Shown piece by piece: positions 11,971-20,515 of a stretch of 64,000 nt of DNA (position 1 is its first letter; every line of letters starts with the position of its first letter). The DNA lies in contig NZ_JAPFGP010000017.1 in assembly GCF_026241155.1 (NCBI RefSeq), forward strand, positions 80,635 to 144,634, read 5' to 3'. Made by a program: the position numbers and the translations under genes. This DNA comes from Paucibacter sp. PLA-PC-4. GTDB taxonomy: Bacteria > Pseudomonadota > Gammaproteobacteria > Burkholderiales > Burkholderiaceae_C. The notes beneath the pieces were generated by a model. That model saw only the letters and a program-made list of their open reading frames with translations, did not search any database and was not told the DNA's origin.

Positions 11971-13497
11971 ATGGACCTGAACCAACGCATCGCCGGCGTG
12001 CTGCTGCACCCGACCTCCTTGCCCGGCCCGCACGGTGCCGGAGATTTCGGCCCGGCCGCTTACCGTTTTGTCGACTGGCTGGCCAGCGCCGGCCAGCGCC
12101 TGTGGCAGCTGCTGCCGACCACGCCGATAGGTCCCGGCGACAGCCCCTATCAAGGCGTTTCTGCCTTTGCCGGCAACCCCTGGCTGGTGGCGCTGGAGCC
12201 GCTGATCGAGAAGGGCTGGCTGGCACAGCCCAGTGATCTGCCGGACTTCGATCCCCTGCAGGTGCAGTACGGTCGCGTCCTGCCCTGGCGCGAGCAGCAG
12301 CTGCGCGCCGCAGCGGCCGGCTTCTTCGCCCGCGCCGGCGCCGCCGACCGCCGGGACTTCGCGCAATGGTGTGAGGTCGAGCGGGGCTGGCTGGACGACT
12401 ATGCGCTCTTCATGGCGATACGCTCGCCGCTCAATGGTCAGCCCTGGTGGGCCTGGCCGGCGCCGCTGGCCCGCCGCGAGCCGGCCGCGCTGGCGGCGGC
12501 GCGCCAGACCCATGCGAGCGAGTTCTCGTTCTGGCAGTTCGTGCAATGGTGCTTCGACACGCAGAGCGCGGCGCTGAAAGCCTATGCGAATACGCGCGGC
12601 ATCCACCTGATGGGCGACCTGCCCATTTTCGTCGCGCACGACAGTGCCGACTGCTGGTCGCGCCCCGATCTCTACTACCTCGATGAGCAGTTCCAGACCA
12701 CGGTGGTGGCCGGTGTGCCGCCCGATGCGATGTCAGCCGAGGGCCAGCGCTGGGGCAATCCGCTGTATCGCTGGGAGCGCATGGCGGCCGAGAACTATGC
12801 GTGGTGGACCGCGCGTGTGAAGCGTGCGCTGAGCCAGGCCGATGTGTTCCGCATCGACCATTTCCGAGGCTTTGCCGGCTACTACGAGATCCCGGCCGCG
12901 AGTCCGAACGCGCAGCAGGGTCGCTGGGTCACCGGCCCGGGGCGTGCGCTGTTCGATGCGATAGAGACATCGCTGGGCAAGTTGCCCATCGTGGCCGAGG
13001 ACCTGGGCTTCATTACCGATGATGTGCACGAATTGCGCGAGGGCTGCGGCTTCCCGGGCATGAAGATCCTGCAATTCGGCTTTGGCGGCGACGGCAGCCA
13101 TGAGTTCCTGCCCCATATGTGGCCGCGCGACAGTGTCGCCTACACCGGCACCCACGACAACGACACCGTGCGCGGCTGGTGGAACCAGGCCGGCCCGCGC
13201 GAGCGCGCCTTCGCCGGTTCCTACCTGGCCTGCGGCGACCAAGATGTGCACTGGGCCATGATTCGCGCCTGCTGCAACTCTGTGGCGAACATCGCGGTGT
13301 TCCCGCTGCAGGATGTGCTGGGCCTGGGCAGCGAACACAGGATGAATGTTCCCGGCGTTCTGGGCGGCAACTGGGGCTGGCGCTTCGGCTGGGAGATGCT
13401 GGGCGTGGATTGCGGCAACGAGCCGGCCCGGGTGCTCGGACTGATCACTGCGGCCAGCGGTCGGGGCAACTTTGCGCTTTTGCGTTTACCCTCCTGA
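11971..13497 (+). CDS. malQ: 4-alpha-glucanotransferase (amylomaltase)
   Basis: GH77 enzyme that transfers glucan segments between maltodextrins, making chains long enough for GlgP and releasing glucose. It reads GVLLHPTSLPGPHGAGDFG at the N-terminus, as bacterial amylomaltases do. Catalytic residues are Asp296 (FRIDHFRG), Glu343 (VAEDLGF) and Asp396 (GTHDNDT). It is 508 residues, with an 18-nt gap and a GAGAGAAAAG leader after glgX. It is the last gene of the operon. A diverged copy of its last 26 codons lies at 19612-19689, which suggests that the DNA after 13497 was brought in later. Confidence 0.95.
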   Translation: MDLNQRIAGVLLHPTSLPGPHGAGDFGPAAYRFVDWLASAGQRLWQLLPTTPIGPGDSPYQGVSAFAGNPWLVALEPLIEKGWLAQPSDLPDFDPLQVQYGRVLPWREQQLRAAAAGFFARAGAADRRDFAQWCEVERGWLDDYALFMAIRSPLNGQPWWAWPAPLARREPAALAAARQTHASEFSFWQFVQWCFDTQSAALKAYANTRGIHLMGDLPIFVAHDSADCWSRPDLYYLDEQFQTTVVAGVPPDAMSAEGQRWGNPLYRWERMAAENYAWWTARVKRALSQADVFRIDHFRGFAGYYEIPAASPNAQQGRWVTGPGRALFDAIETSLGKLPIVAEDLGFITDDVHELREGCGFPGMKILQFGFGGDGSHEFLPHMWPRDSVAYTGTHDNDTVRGWWNQAGPRERAFAGSYLACGDQDVHWAMIRACCNSVANIAVFPLQDVLGLGSEHRMNVPGVLGGNWGWRFGWEMLGVDCGNEPARVLGLITAASGRGNFALLRLPS

Positions 13498-13615
13498 CGA
13501 TGAGGGGTGTGGCCTAGGCGGGCCTTCGGCCAGGCCGGCAGTTCGCGTCTACCAATTAGGCCAACGCGGCAGGTGTTCAACGACGCACTGGCGCCGCAAA
13601 GCATAGCGCGCCAAC

Positions 13616-15841
13616 TCAGCGCTCTAGCGCCGCGACCATGCGATCGGCCACATTGATCCGGTCGGACAGCGCGCGCAGCAGGAAGTTGTCGAACGCGATC
13701 GCCACAGCAGGGCGCTCCCGCCGAATGCGTTCGTAGGCTGCGCGCGTGAGTGTGTAGCGGATCGCCGGACCTTCTGTCGACACGGTGGCCGACCGCGGCA
13801 CGCTGCGGAAGAAGCCCATCTCGCCGACCACCGAACAAGTAGTCACGACCCGGGTGCGTACGATGCGGCCGGTGTTGGCATCGGTCACGTCGACAACGAG
13901 CCGGCCTGCTGCCACGAGGTCGATCTCGTCAGAGACGTCGCCTTGGGCGTATAGCACCCGGGAGCTGGCGACCTCGTGTCGTTCCAGGTAGGCGATGAAG
14001 TCGTCCGCAGACACGCTAGGTCCGAGCTGCGCTTGCAGCCACGCCTCGAAGCTTTCCTCGCCGGCGTCGGGCGCACGGCCAGCGCGCTCCAGCACACGCT
14101 CCTCGCACCAGGCGAGCGTGGCATTGAGGTCGGCAAACGGCGGCTGCCCTCCTTGGGGTGCGGCGACGCTGCTGCTGCGCTCAAGCGCGCGCGCGACGGC
14201 CGGCGCCATTGACGCGAGCAGCAGCACCGTGCCTTGCTTGTCGCAATGGTTGCGCAGCTTGGTCAGGCTCATCACGGCCGACGCGTCCACGCCCGTCACC
14301 AGGCCGAAGTCGAGCACTACATGGCTGACCGGTAGCATTGAGCGTGCGTCGAGGTCGCGGCGTACGCGCTCAAAGAGCCCCTCGCCGGAACCGAAGAACA
14401 CATGGCCGGCCAGCCAGTAGATCTGAATTTCCTCGCCATGGTCCGCGAGGTGGCGTTCGTCCGCCGCCGTGCGGCTGACATTGCCGGTGAACTGGGCGCG
14501 CGAGAGATGCTGGCGTACGACGCCGGTGCGCGCACAACTCGCCGCGAACAGCAGGCAGGCCCCCACCACTCCACCGAGTACACCGGCGAGGTAGCCATAG
14601 CGCACGCAGGCCGCAGCGATGAACATTGACAGCGCCAGGTCGAGCCAAGCATGCTGCGCCAGCAATCGTGCAAGCGCCTCGACCAGCAGGTTCCAGCCGA
14701 GGTACAGCATCAGCCCGGCCACGACCGGCAGCGGGACCAGCGCAGGCACGTCTGCGTGCGTCAGCCCTACCAGCAGCAGGATCGCTCCGCAGAAGACGCC
14801 ACTGCGCCGTGCCGCACCGCCCACCTGATCGAGCAGGCGGCTCGATCCGAGCTGCACGCAGGCCGCGATACCGCCGAGGGGCGCGACGGCCAGGGTCGCG
14901 ATGCCATGTTCACGAAGTTCGCAGTCGAGGTCGCCGGTGGTCCTGCGCATCGACTCGAGCGTGGCGGTCTTGGTGACGATCGACACGAGCGCGACGACCG
15001 CCGCGGCCGCGAGTTCCGGCACGAAGCCGGCGAGCAGGGACCAAGGCACAGCGACTGAGCGCGCGGCGTCGGGCGGTGACCAGGAAACCAGTGCACCCGT
15101 CGACGGCAGGTACCAGCCGGCCCCGGAGCTCGCGAGCCCGTACCGATGCAATAGCAGGTGGCCGGCGGCAGTCACAAGGAGCAAGGCAATCGGCATCGCC
15201 AGCGCCGAGCGGACCCAGCGACGCAGCGCTAGCATCAGGCCCAGCATCGCGGCCGCGCAGGCCAGCCGGACGAGCTGCTCGCCGCTCCAGGGCGCGAACA
15301 GCTCGCTCATCGCATGGCCGCTGCTCATACGCACCCCGCCCGCGAGCAGCAAACAACCGGTTGCCGCGAGGAAGCCAGCGACGACAAACGAGGGTACGAA
15401 GCGCATATAGTGCCCCAGGCGTAGCAGCCCGAGCGAGAGCAGCAGGGCACCGGTCAGTACGGTGGTCGCCGTGAATAGCAGCAGGATCGCGTTCACCGCC
15501 ATCTGCGTGCTGCCGCCGGCCGCCAGCACGGCCGCACCGGCGTTGGCCGACAACAGCACCAGCACCGCGCCGGTGGCGGAGTCGATGACAGCAGCCGTCG
15601 GCGGCAGCGAGCTACGCCAGGCGAGCCAGATGCCGGTGATGCCGCCGCCCACGAGCATCGCCCAGACGACCACCGGCGCGCCTGGAGACAGTGCGCCAGG
15701 GAACATCAGTGCCGCGAACGAGACCACGTTCGCAATCAACGCTACCGACCCGACCAGACCGGCCAGCAGGTCACGCAGCAGCGCACGAAGCCACTCGCTT
15801 AGCTCTGCGGCCCACTGGGTTGCCGACTTCCGTTTCGCCAT
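13616..15841 (-). CDS. SulP-family anion transporter with STAS and cyclic-nucleotide-binding domains
   Basis: This is a 741-residue inner-membrane protein. Residues about 15-420 form a SulP/SLC26 transmembrane region (opening RDLLAGLVGSVALIANVVSF), the family that moves sulfate, bicarbonate or other anions. About 450-560 is a STAS domain (HVVLDFGLVTGVDASAVMSL). About 600-735 is a cyclic-nucleotide-binding domain with the phosphate-binding cassette (GEMGFFRSVPRSATV, Glu674 and Arg683). The ATG at 15841 follows a strong GGGGGAGAAGC site and is preferred over an ATG 8 codons earlier. It lies 48 nt downstream of a nucleotide cyclase on the same strand, so the cyclase product may control it. The anion is unknown. 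Confidence 0.88.
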   Translation of the reverse strand: MAKRKSATQWAAELSEWLRALLRDLLAGLVGSVALIANVVSFAALMFPGALSPGAPVVVWAMLVGGGITGIWLAWRSSLPPTAAVIDSATGAVLVLLSANAGAAVLAAGGSTQMAVNAILLLFTATTVLTGALLLSLGLLRLGHYMRFVPSFVVAGFLAATGCLLLAGGVRMSSGHAMSELFAPWSGEQLVRLACAAAMLGLMLALRRWVRSALAMPIALLLVTAAGHLLLHRYGLASSGAGWYLPSTGALVSWSPPDAARSVAVPWSLLAGFVPELAAAAVVALVSIVTKTATLESMRRTTGDLDCELREHGIATLAVAPLGGIAACVQLGSSRLLDQVGGAARRSGVFCGAILLLVGLTHADVPALVPLPVVAGLMLYLGWNLLVEALARLLAQHAWLDLALSMFIAAACVRYGYLAGVLGGVVGACLLFAASCARTGVVRQHLSRAQFTGNVSRTAADERHLADHGEEIQIYWLAGHVFFGSGEGLFERVRRDLDARSMLPVSHVVLDFGLVTGVDASAVMSLTKLRNHCDKQGTVLLLASMAPAVARALERSSSVAAPQGGQPPFADLNATLAWCEERVLERAGRAPDAGEESFEAWLQAQLGPSVSADDFIAYLERHEVASSRVLYAQGDVSDEIDLVAAGRLVVDVTDANTGRIVRTRVVTTCSVVGEMGFFRSVPRSATVSTEGPAIRYTLTRAAYERIRRERPAVAIAFDNFLLRALSDRINVADRMVAALER

Positions 15842-15889
15842 GCTTCTCCCCCCTGCGGCCATCAACGGCCTTCGACTGGATGCCGACGC

Positions 15890-18800
15890 TCAGCCTGCGG
15901 GTCGCGTAGGCGACTTACTCTCCACATCACGATGAGCCCACGCCGTAACGATCTCGGCGTGATGCGGGATGTTCTGCAGAAAGCCCTCGCGCAGCGTCGC
16001 GTCGGTGCAGCTGCGGCAGATCGCATCGACCTGGGTCATCAGCGCATTGTGGGCGCGAACCAGCCAGGCGTCCGCGCGCGGGTCGCCGGCGCGGGCCAAG
16101 GCCTGGTGGCAGCTCAGTTCGACCTGGCGTTCGTCGATGAGATCCAGCGAGCCGCCGGCCGCCACATGGTCGAGCACCGGCTGAATCGCGGCCAGCGCGC
16201 CGGCCGTATCGCCTTCGGCCAGTGCCACCCGCATCAGTCCGGCACTTGCTTCGTGTTGCAAGGGATGATTGATCTCCTGCGCTCGCTGGCGTGCCTGAGC
16301 GTAGTAGGTTCGCGCGGCAGCGCCGCGGCCAAGCGCCAGCTCGGCCGCGCCCAGCTGCAGCGTGGCCAGCACCTCCTCTTCGCGCGCCTGCGCTGCCACC
16401 GCGATGTCCCGTGCCGCGCCGGCCAGCTCCAGCGCCCCGGCCGCGTCGCCCTGCCACAGCGCCACCACGCCCAGCATGCACAGCGTCGTGCCCTCGATCA
16501 TGCGGTTACCGTCGGCGCGCAGCAGTTGCAGCGCCGCGCTCAGCTCACGCCGGGCCTGCGCCAGGTCGCCCAGGTTCAGCCAGCCCACTCCCAGGTTGGA
16601 CAGACCGATGGTTTGGTTGACGCGGTCTCCGGTCTCGCGATAGATCTGCAGGCACTGCCGCGTGGCGTCGAGGTAGCCCAGCATGTCGCCCTGCGTAGCG
16701 GCGGCTATGGCTAACACGTTGAGTAGGTGCGCCTCGACATCGCGCAACCCCAGGCTGCGCGTCTCGGCCAGGCCCCGCAGCGCGAGCGAGCGGCCGCCCT
16801 CGAAGTCGAACTGCTTCACGCGCGCCCAGGCCAGCAGCCGCAACGCGTGCAGTCGCGGGCCGTCGTCGCCGGCAGCCGCCGCGCAGGCCATTGCGTGGCG
16901 CGCCGCAGTCTCACCTGCTGTCCAGTCGGCCATGCGCATCGCGCGCAGGCTGCGGCGCCTGGCCACATGGGCGCGCCGGCGGTTGTCGTCGAGCGTCTCG
17001 GCCAGTTGGTCCAGCGCGTCCAGATCGCAGGCCTGTTCGGCCCGACGGGCCTGCAGGCCCAGCGTCTTCTCGCGCACGCTCAGCAGTCGCCACCGCAGTT
17101 CGGCTTCGCCCCGGCCCGTGGTTGCAGGCGCCACCGGGCCCAGCAGTGCCAGCGCCCGGCCCACATGCGCCAGCACCCGCTCGTGGGCAAACCGCTGCCC
17201 CGCCTGCTCGGCGGCGCGGGCGTGGAACTCGGCGGCATGGGCTGCATCGCCCGCCTGCTCGAAGTGTTCTGCCGCCAGGCCCTGCAAGTCGCCGCCGCGC
17301 AGGACGCCCCGCTCGGTCAGCAGCGCCAGCCACTGCGCCACCTTGGCGTGGCCTTCGCGCCGGGCGCGCTTGAGCACGGTGTCGTAGGTCACCTGGTGCA
17401 ACAACTGGTGGCGAAAGGCGTACTCGCGTAGGCCTTCCAGCACGGCGTCGACACGCGGCAGGGTCAGCGCGCGCCGCGCCAGCGCAGGCAATTGCTGCGC
17501 AGCCTCAGCCTCCACGGCGGCCAGGGCCTGCTCCCAAAACACCGCGCCCACCACACTGGCCTGCTGCAGCGCATGTTTCTCTGGCCCCGGCAGACTGTCC
17601 AGGCGCGCCTGCAGCACACCTGTCAGCGTCGACGGCACCTGGGTGGAAAGCAGGCGCTCCGCGTCGACGGCCCAGGTCTCACCGGTGCGGATGGCGCTCT
17701 GGTCGATCAGCATCCGCAGCAACTCCTCCATGTAGAAGGGATTGCCTTCGGCGCGCCCGACGAGCAATTCCGACAGCCCCGTCGGGATGCCGGGCAGCTT
17801 CTTCAGCAGCTCTTCGGCCAGCAGCCGGCTCGTTGGAGGGTCGAGCGGACGCAGCTCGATGCGCTGTTGATGAGCATCGCTGCTATGCCCGCCGGAGCGC
17901 CGCTCGAAAAGCGTCGGCCGCGTGTAGGTAAGCACCAGCAGCGGCACATCGCGATTCACGTCAGCCAGGTGGTCCAGAAAATCGAGGGTCTCGTCGTCGG
18001 CCCAATGTAGGTCGGTCAACTGCAGGACGATAGGGCTGGCATCGCTGGCGCTCACCCGCCGGAACACTTGCGCGGCGGCATGAAAGGCGCGGTTGCGGAT
18101 CTGTTTGGGATCGTCGGAGATGCCCTGGATGTGGCGGCTGTCCTGCCACTCGATGCCAATCAGGTGGCCCAGCAGGTGGGCGTGGGCTTCGGCCAGATCA
18201 GCGCCATCGTCGTGCAAAAAGAGCGGCATCACGCCGTCTTGCATTTTCCGGCGCGCCACATCCACGCTGTCGTCATCGTGGATCTGGAAGCGCCAGGCCA
18301 GCAGGTCGCGCAGCAGTCCGTATGCCTGTAGCCCGGTCTGTGGCGTGGCGCGACCGCAGAACAGAGAAAAGCGCTCGGGCTGCTCCTCGCTCCACGCCTC
18401 GAACTCGTGCTGCAGCCGGCTTTTCCCCACGCCGGCCTCGGCCACCACCGTCACCACAGCCAGCCGGCGTTCGACAAACAGGCGCTTGAAGGCGGCCTGC
18501 AGAGCCTGCAGTTCGGCGTCACGGCCGATCATCCGGGTCGCCACGCCTTCGATGCCGCGCGTGCCGATGCGGAACCTGCGCGGCTTGGCGCTGTTGACCA
18601 AGTAGCTCTGGATGGGGCTGTCGACGCCCTTGACCGTCAGCGGCGCCTGCGCCTCGACGTCGAACAGGCCGCGCACCTGCACGTAGCTGTCATGACTGAT
18701 GCGCAGCGCACCGGCTGGGGCGGTCTGCTCCATGCGTGCGGCGATATTGACGGCGATGCCGCGGATGCTGGCATCGCCGTCGACGCCGCCGCCGAGCAGC

Positions 18801-19291
18801 ACGGCGCCGGTGTGCACGCCCACGCGGACGTTGAAGCCGGCGCGGCCGTGAGTGGCCTCGACTTCCGTGCCGAGCTGCTTGCCGAGTTCGAGCAAGGCCA
18901 ATCCGCAAAGGACGGCGCGTTCGGTGTCGTCCTCGCGGGACTCCTCGGCACCGAAGGCGGCCAGGATGTTGTCGCCGGCGTACTGCAGAACCTTGCCGCG
19001 GTGGGCCTGGACGACGGCAGTGCCGCGTGCCAGGGCATCGTCCATCACCGCGCTGATGGCTTCGGGGTCGAGCTGCCGGGCGAGCGCGGTCGACCCGACC
19101 ACGTCCAGGAACAGGATGCTGACCTGCTTGAGGGTCTGGGCTGCCTCGGGAGTTGGCGGCGGCTCAAGCAGTGCGGTCAGCCGGACCTTGAGCGGCGCCA
19201 CGGCCATGTCCACTAACGCATCACCCAGCACTCCACGCTGGGTCTCCAACGCCTGGATCGCGGATCGAAGCTGTTCTTGCTCGGGCGACAT
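15890..19291 (-). CDS. Class III nucleotide cyclase fused to AAA ATPase and TPR-like region
   Basis: 1133 residues. The cyclase homology domain (about 55-235) keeps both metal Asps (FLDVVGS, Asp63; YAGDNILAAF, Asp107), Lys100 and the transition-state pair Asn182/Arg186 (VNIAARM), so it should be active. A P-loop ATPase follows (about 255-560) with Walker A EAGVGKSR and the Walker-B-like stretch LQLTDLHWADDE. The remainder (about 650-1120) is alpha-helical and Ala/Leu-rich, typical of TPR repeats. This order also occurs in bicarbonate-stimulated soluble adenylyl cyclases. cAMP is the usual product, but cGMP is not excluded. The ATG at 19291 gives MSPEQEQLRS; a longer in-frame extension has no family support. 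Confidence 0.88.
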   Translation of the reverse strand: MSPEQEQLRSAIQALETQRGVLGDALVDMAVAPLKVRLTALLEPPPTPEAAQTLKQVSILFLDVVGSTALARQLDPEAISAVMDDALARGTAVVQAHRGKVLQYAGDNILAAFGAEESREDDTERAVLCGLALLELGKQLGTEVEATHGRAGFNVRVGVHTGAVLLGGGVDGDASIRGIAVNIAARMEQTAPAGALRISHDSYVQVRGLFDVEAQAPLTVKGVDSPIQSYLVNSAKPRRFRIGTRGIEGVATRMIGRDAELQALQAAFKRLFVERRLAVVTVVAEAGVGKSRLQHEFEAWSEEQPERFSLFCGRATPQTGLQAYGLLRDLLAWRFQIHDDDSVDVARRKMQDGVMPLFLHDDGADLAEAHAHLLGHLIGIEWQDSRHIQGISDDPKQIRNRAFHAAAQVFRRVSASDASPIVLQLTDLHWADDETLDFLDHLADVNRDVPLLVLTYTRPTLFERRSGGHSSDAHQQRIELRPLDPPTSRLLAEELLKKLPGIPTGLSELLVGRAEGNPFYMEELLRMLIDQSAIRTGETWAVDAERLLSTQVPSTLTGVLQARLDSLPGPEKHALQQASVVGAVFWEQALAAVEAEAAQQLPALARRALTLPRVDAVLEGLREYAFRHQLLHQVTYDTVLKRARREGHAKVAQWLALLTERGVLRGGDLQGLAAEHFEQAGDAAHAAEFHARAAEQAGQRFAHERVLAHVGRALALLGPVAPATTGRGEAELRWRLLSVREKTLGLQARRAEQACDLDALDQLAETLDDNRRRAHVARRRSLRAMRMADWTAGETAARHAMACAAAAGDDGPRLHALRLLAWARVKQFDFEGGRSLALRGLAETRSLGLRDVEAHLLNVLAIAAATQGDMLGYLDATRQCLQIYRETGDRVNQTIGLSNLGVGWLNLGDLAQARRELSAALQLLRADGNRMIEGTTLCMLGVVALWQGDAAGALELAGAARDIAVAAQAREEEVLATLQLGAAELALGRGAAARTYYAQARQRAQEINHPLQHEASAGLMRVALAEGDTAGALAAIQPVLDHVAAGGSLDLIDERQVELSCHQALARAGDPRADAWLVRAHNALMTQVDAICRSCTDATLREGFLQNIPHHAEIVTAWAHRDVESKSPTRPAG

Positions 19292-19419
19292 GGGTGCACA
19301 GCATAGCAATGCATGGTCCCGCGTGCGAGGCCTGGCGCCCGCCGGGGATCGCCGGACGAATGACTGAAGCAGGAGTTGATACGCGAGCGACCGCACCTGG
19401 CAGTGAGTGGTCGATCAAG

Positions 19420-19611
19420 CGTTCCGGTATCGATTACCACCTTGCGATCCTTCACCACCTCGGCCCATTTGGCGATTTCGGTCTTGATACAGCGCTTGAA
19501 CTTATCGTCTGAGCCGCCGTCGGCTTTAGCGCGATAGTTGCCCAGCTTCTCATGCATGTCGGGCATGGCCAGCACGGTGTTGGCATCGCGGCTGACCTTG
19601 TCGGGTTTGGC
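19420..19611 (-). pseudogene. Remnant: C-terminal end of a tctC (Bug receptor) gene
   Basis: The minus strand reads DKVSRDANTVLAMPD, then DKFKR and AKWAEVVKDRKVVIDT. This matches the last about 59 residues of the complete TctC-type receptor at 31856-32839 at about 41 positions. The 5' nine-tenths of the gene are absent. The normal stop after IDT (TGA in the intact gene) is GGA here, and the frame runs on. The homology begins exactly where the malQ remnant begins on the other strand, so two 5'-truncated genes are joined back to back at about 19611/19612. Confidence 0.8.
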
Positions 19612-19689
19612 CAGCCGGCCCGGGTGCTGGGTCTGATCACCTCGGCCGGCAGTCTGGGACCGCAGGAGCGGTTGCGACTGCCCTTTTGA
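19612..19689 (+). pseudogene. Remnant: last 26 codons of a second malQ
   Basis: Read on the plus strand in frame from 19612, this gives PARVLGLITSAGSLGP and ends RLRLPF-stop. Intact malQ ends PARVLGLITAASGRGN and then LRLPS-stop over the same number of codons, with the stop at the same place. About 15 of 25 residues match, and the first 36 nt are nearly the same. It is a diverged malQ tail without its body, fused to the tctC remnant on its left. It marks an old recombination joint. The 108 nt from here to the TetR gene hold nothing recognisable. Confidence 0.78.
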
Positions 19690-19797
19690 GGATGGCCTTG
19701 GGCGCGCTTTGGTCAGGACTATCAGGGCTGGCCTGCCGGCCGAATGGAATGGGTCTGCGTGTTGCTATGAGGCCGTCTCAGGCCAGCACGCCACCCG

Positions 19798-20442
19798 TTA
19801 CGGTGCCTTGGCGTAGGCGGCCATGAACATCCGAACGGCTTCTTTGAGCAGAGCCTTGTTTTCGCGGGTGTCGGGCATATCGAGCATCAACAGTCCGCGG
19901 ATGTGACCATCGCCGAGGAACATCGACAAAAACAGGTCCGCTGCCTGGCGCGGGTGCCTGATGTGCAGCGCACCCTGTGCGTCAGCACGGCGCAGATAGG
20001 CGGCTAGGTCGCTGATCAGTCTGTCGGCCCCTTGCCTGTAGAAGGCCAAACAAGCCTCGTGCTGCGTTGCTGCAGCGCCGTACAGCGAGCGAAACTGGCC
20101 CAGCGCATCTTCCTCACGCGCCAGTGTGAGGAACTGCGCGCCGATTGCCAACAGCGCCTTCCCGGGCTGCTCCGGATCCAGTGCCTCCACACCAGCCAGC
20201 CCGCCCATCACGCGATCGGTGCGGTCCCGGATCACGGCCTCGAACAGTCCTTCTTTCGAGGCGAAGTGACTGTAGATCGTCATCTTTGAGACGCCAGCTT
20301 CGGTGGCGATGGCGTCGACGCTGGCCCGCTCGAAACCTTGCGCATCAAAGTGGCTCCTCGCCGCTTCCATGATGCGCCTCAGGCGTTCGGGGTCGCGCGG
20401 TCGACCGCGACGCGGCGGTGGTGCAACTTTGTCCTCGATCAT
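19798..20442 (-). CDS. TetR/AcrR-family transcriptional regulator
   Basis: 214 residues with the ATG at 20442 (MIEDKVAPPP). The N-terminal helix-turn-helix is clear: RIMEAARSHFDAQGFERASV, then IATEAGVSKMTIYSHFASKE at about residues 25-60. The C-terminal part resembles the ligand-binding half of efflux regulators. It diverges from an outer-membrane factor/MFP/RND operon. Two near-identical 16-bp pseudo-palindromes lie in the 73-nt gap, the expected arrangement for a local repressor released by a pump substrate. The inducer is unknown. A longer in-frame extension would run through the operators and is not credible. Confidence 0.9.
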   Translation of the reverse strand: MIEDKVAPPPRRGRPRDPERLRRIMEAARSHFDAQGFERASVDAIATEAGVSKMTIYSHFASKEGLFEAVIRDRTDRVMGGLAGVEALDPEQPGKALLAIGAQFLTLAREEDALGQFRSLYGAAATQHEACLAFYRQGADRLISDLAAYLRRADAQGALHIRHPRQAADLFLSMFLGDGHIRGLLMLDMPDTRENKALLKEAVRMFMAAYAKAP

Positions 20443-20459
20443 TGGTAACGGTGAATTGT

Positions 20460-20475
20460 TGTACTTGACAGTCCA
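20460..20475. promoter_or_regulatory. TetR operator-like site 1 (TGTACT-TGAC-AGTCCA)
   Basis: This pseudo-palindrome has one mismatch between its 6-bp arms. It sits inside a 23-bp stretch (20459-20481) repeated directly at 20495-20517, 36 bp away. It covers the -35 (TTGACA, 20465-20470) of the efflux promoter, so binding there would shut the operon. Confidence 0.6.
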
Positions 20476-20492
20476 GTATATCTGACTAAACT
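20465..20492 (+). promoter_or_regulatory. Promoter of the efflux operon
   Basis: A consensus -35 TTGACA (20465-20470) is followed after 16 nt by TAAACT (20487-20492). Start would be near 20499, leaving a leader of only about 17 nt with no evident Shine-Dalgarno sequence before the ATG at 20516. Both operator sites overlap it. Confidence 0.6.
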
Positions 20493-20495
20493 TAT

Positions 20496-20511
20496 TGTAC
20501 TTACTAGTACA
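20496..20511. promoter_or_regulatory. TetR operator-like site 2 (TGTACT-TACT-AGTACA)
   Basis: The two 6-bp arms are perfect reverse complements. It lies over the predicted transcription start of the efflux operon, and the surrounding 23-bp direct repeat runs into the ATG at 20516. Site spacing of 36 bp suggests two dimers bound side by side. It is a strong candidate target of the adjacent TetR protein. Confidence 0.62.
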
Positions 20512-20515
20512 GTAT

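Noticed and set aside
10291..12639. 782-codon open frame on the minus strand opposite glgX and malQ
   Set aside because: It is a mirror frame of two well-conserved GH13/GH77 genes in GC-rich DNA. It lacks recognisable motifs and any ribosome-binding site, and it straddles the glgX-malQ boundary.
13511..13537. GGCC-rich inverted repeats downstream of malQ as a terminator or attachment site
   Set aside because: The repeats are short and GC-only, there is no T tract, and no matching copy was found at the other cargo boundaries.
19292..19797. A full gene in the 506-nt gap between cyclase and TetR
   Set aside because: Only truncated tctC and malQ ends are recognisable; the remaining open frames cross the remnants in wrong frames or lack starts with ribosome-binding sites.
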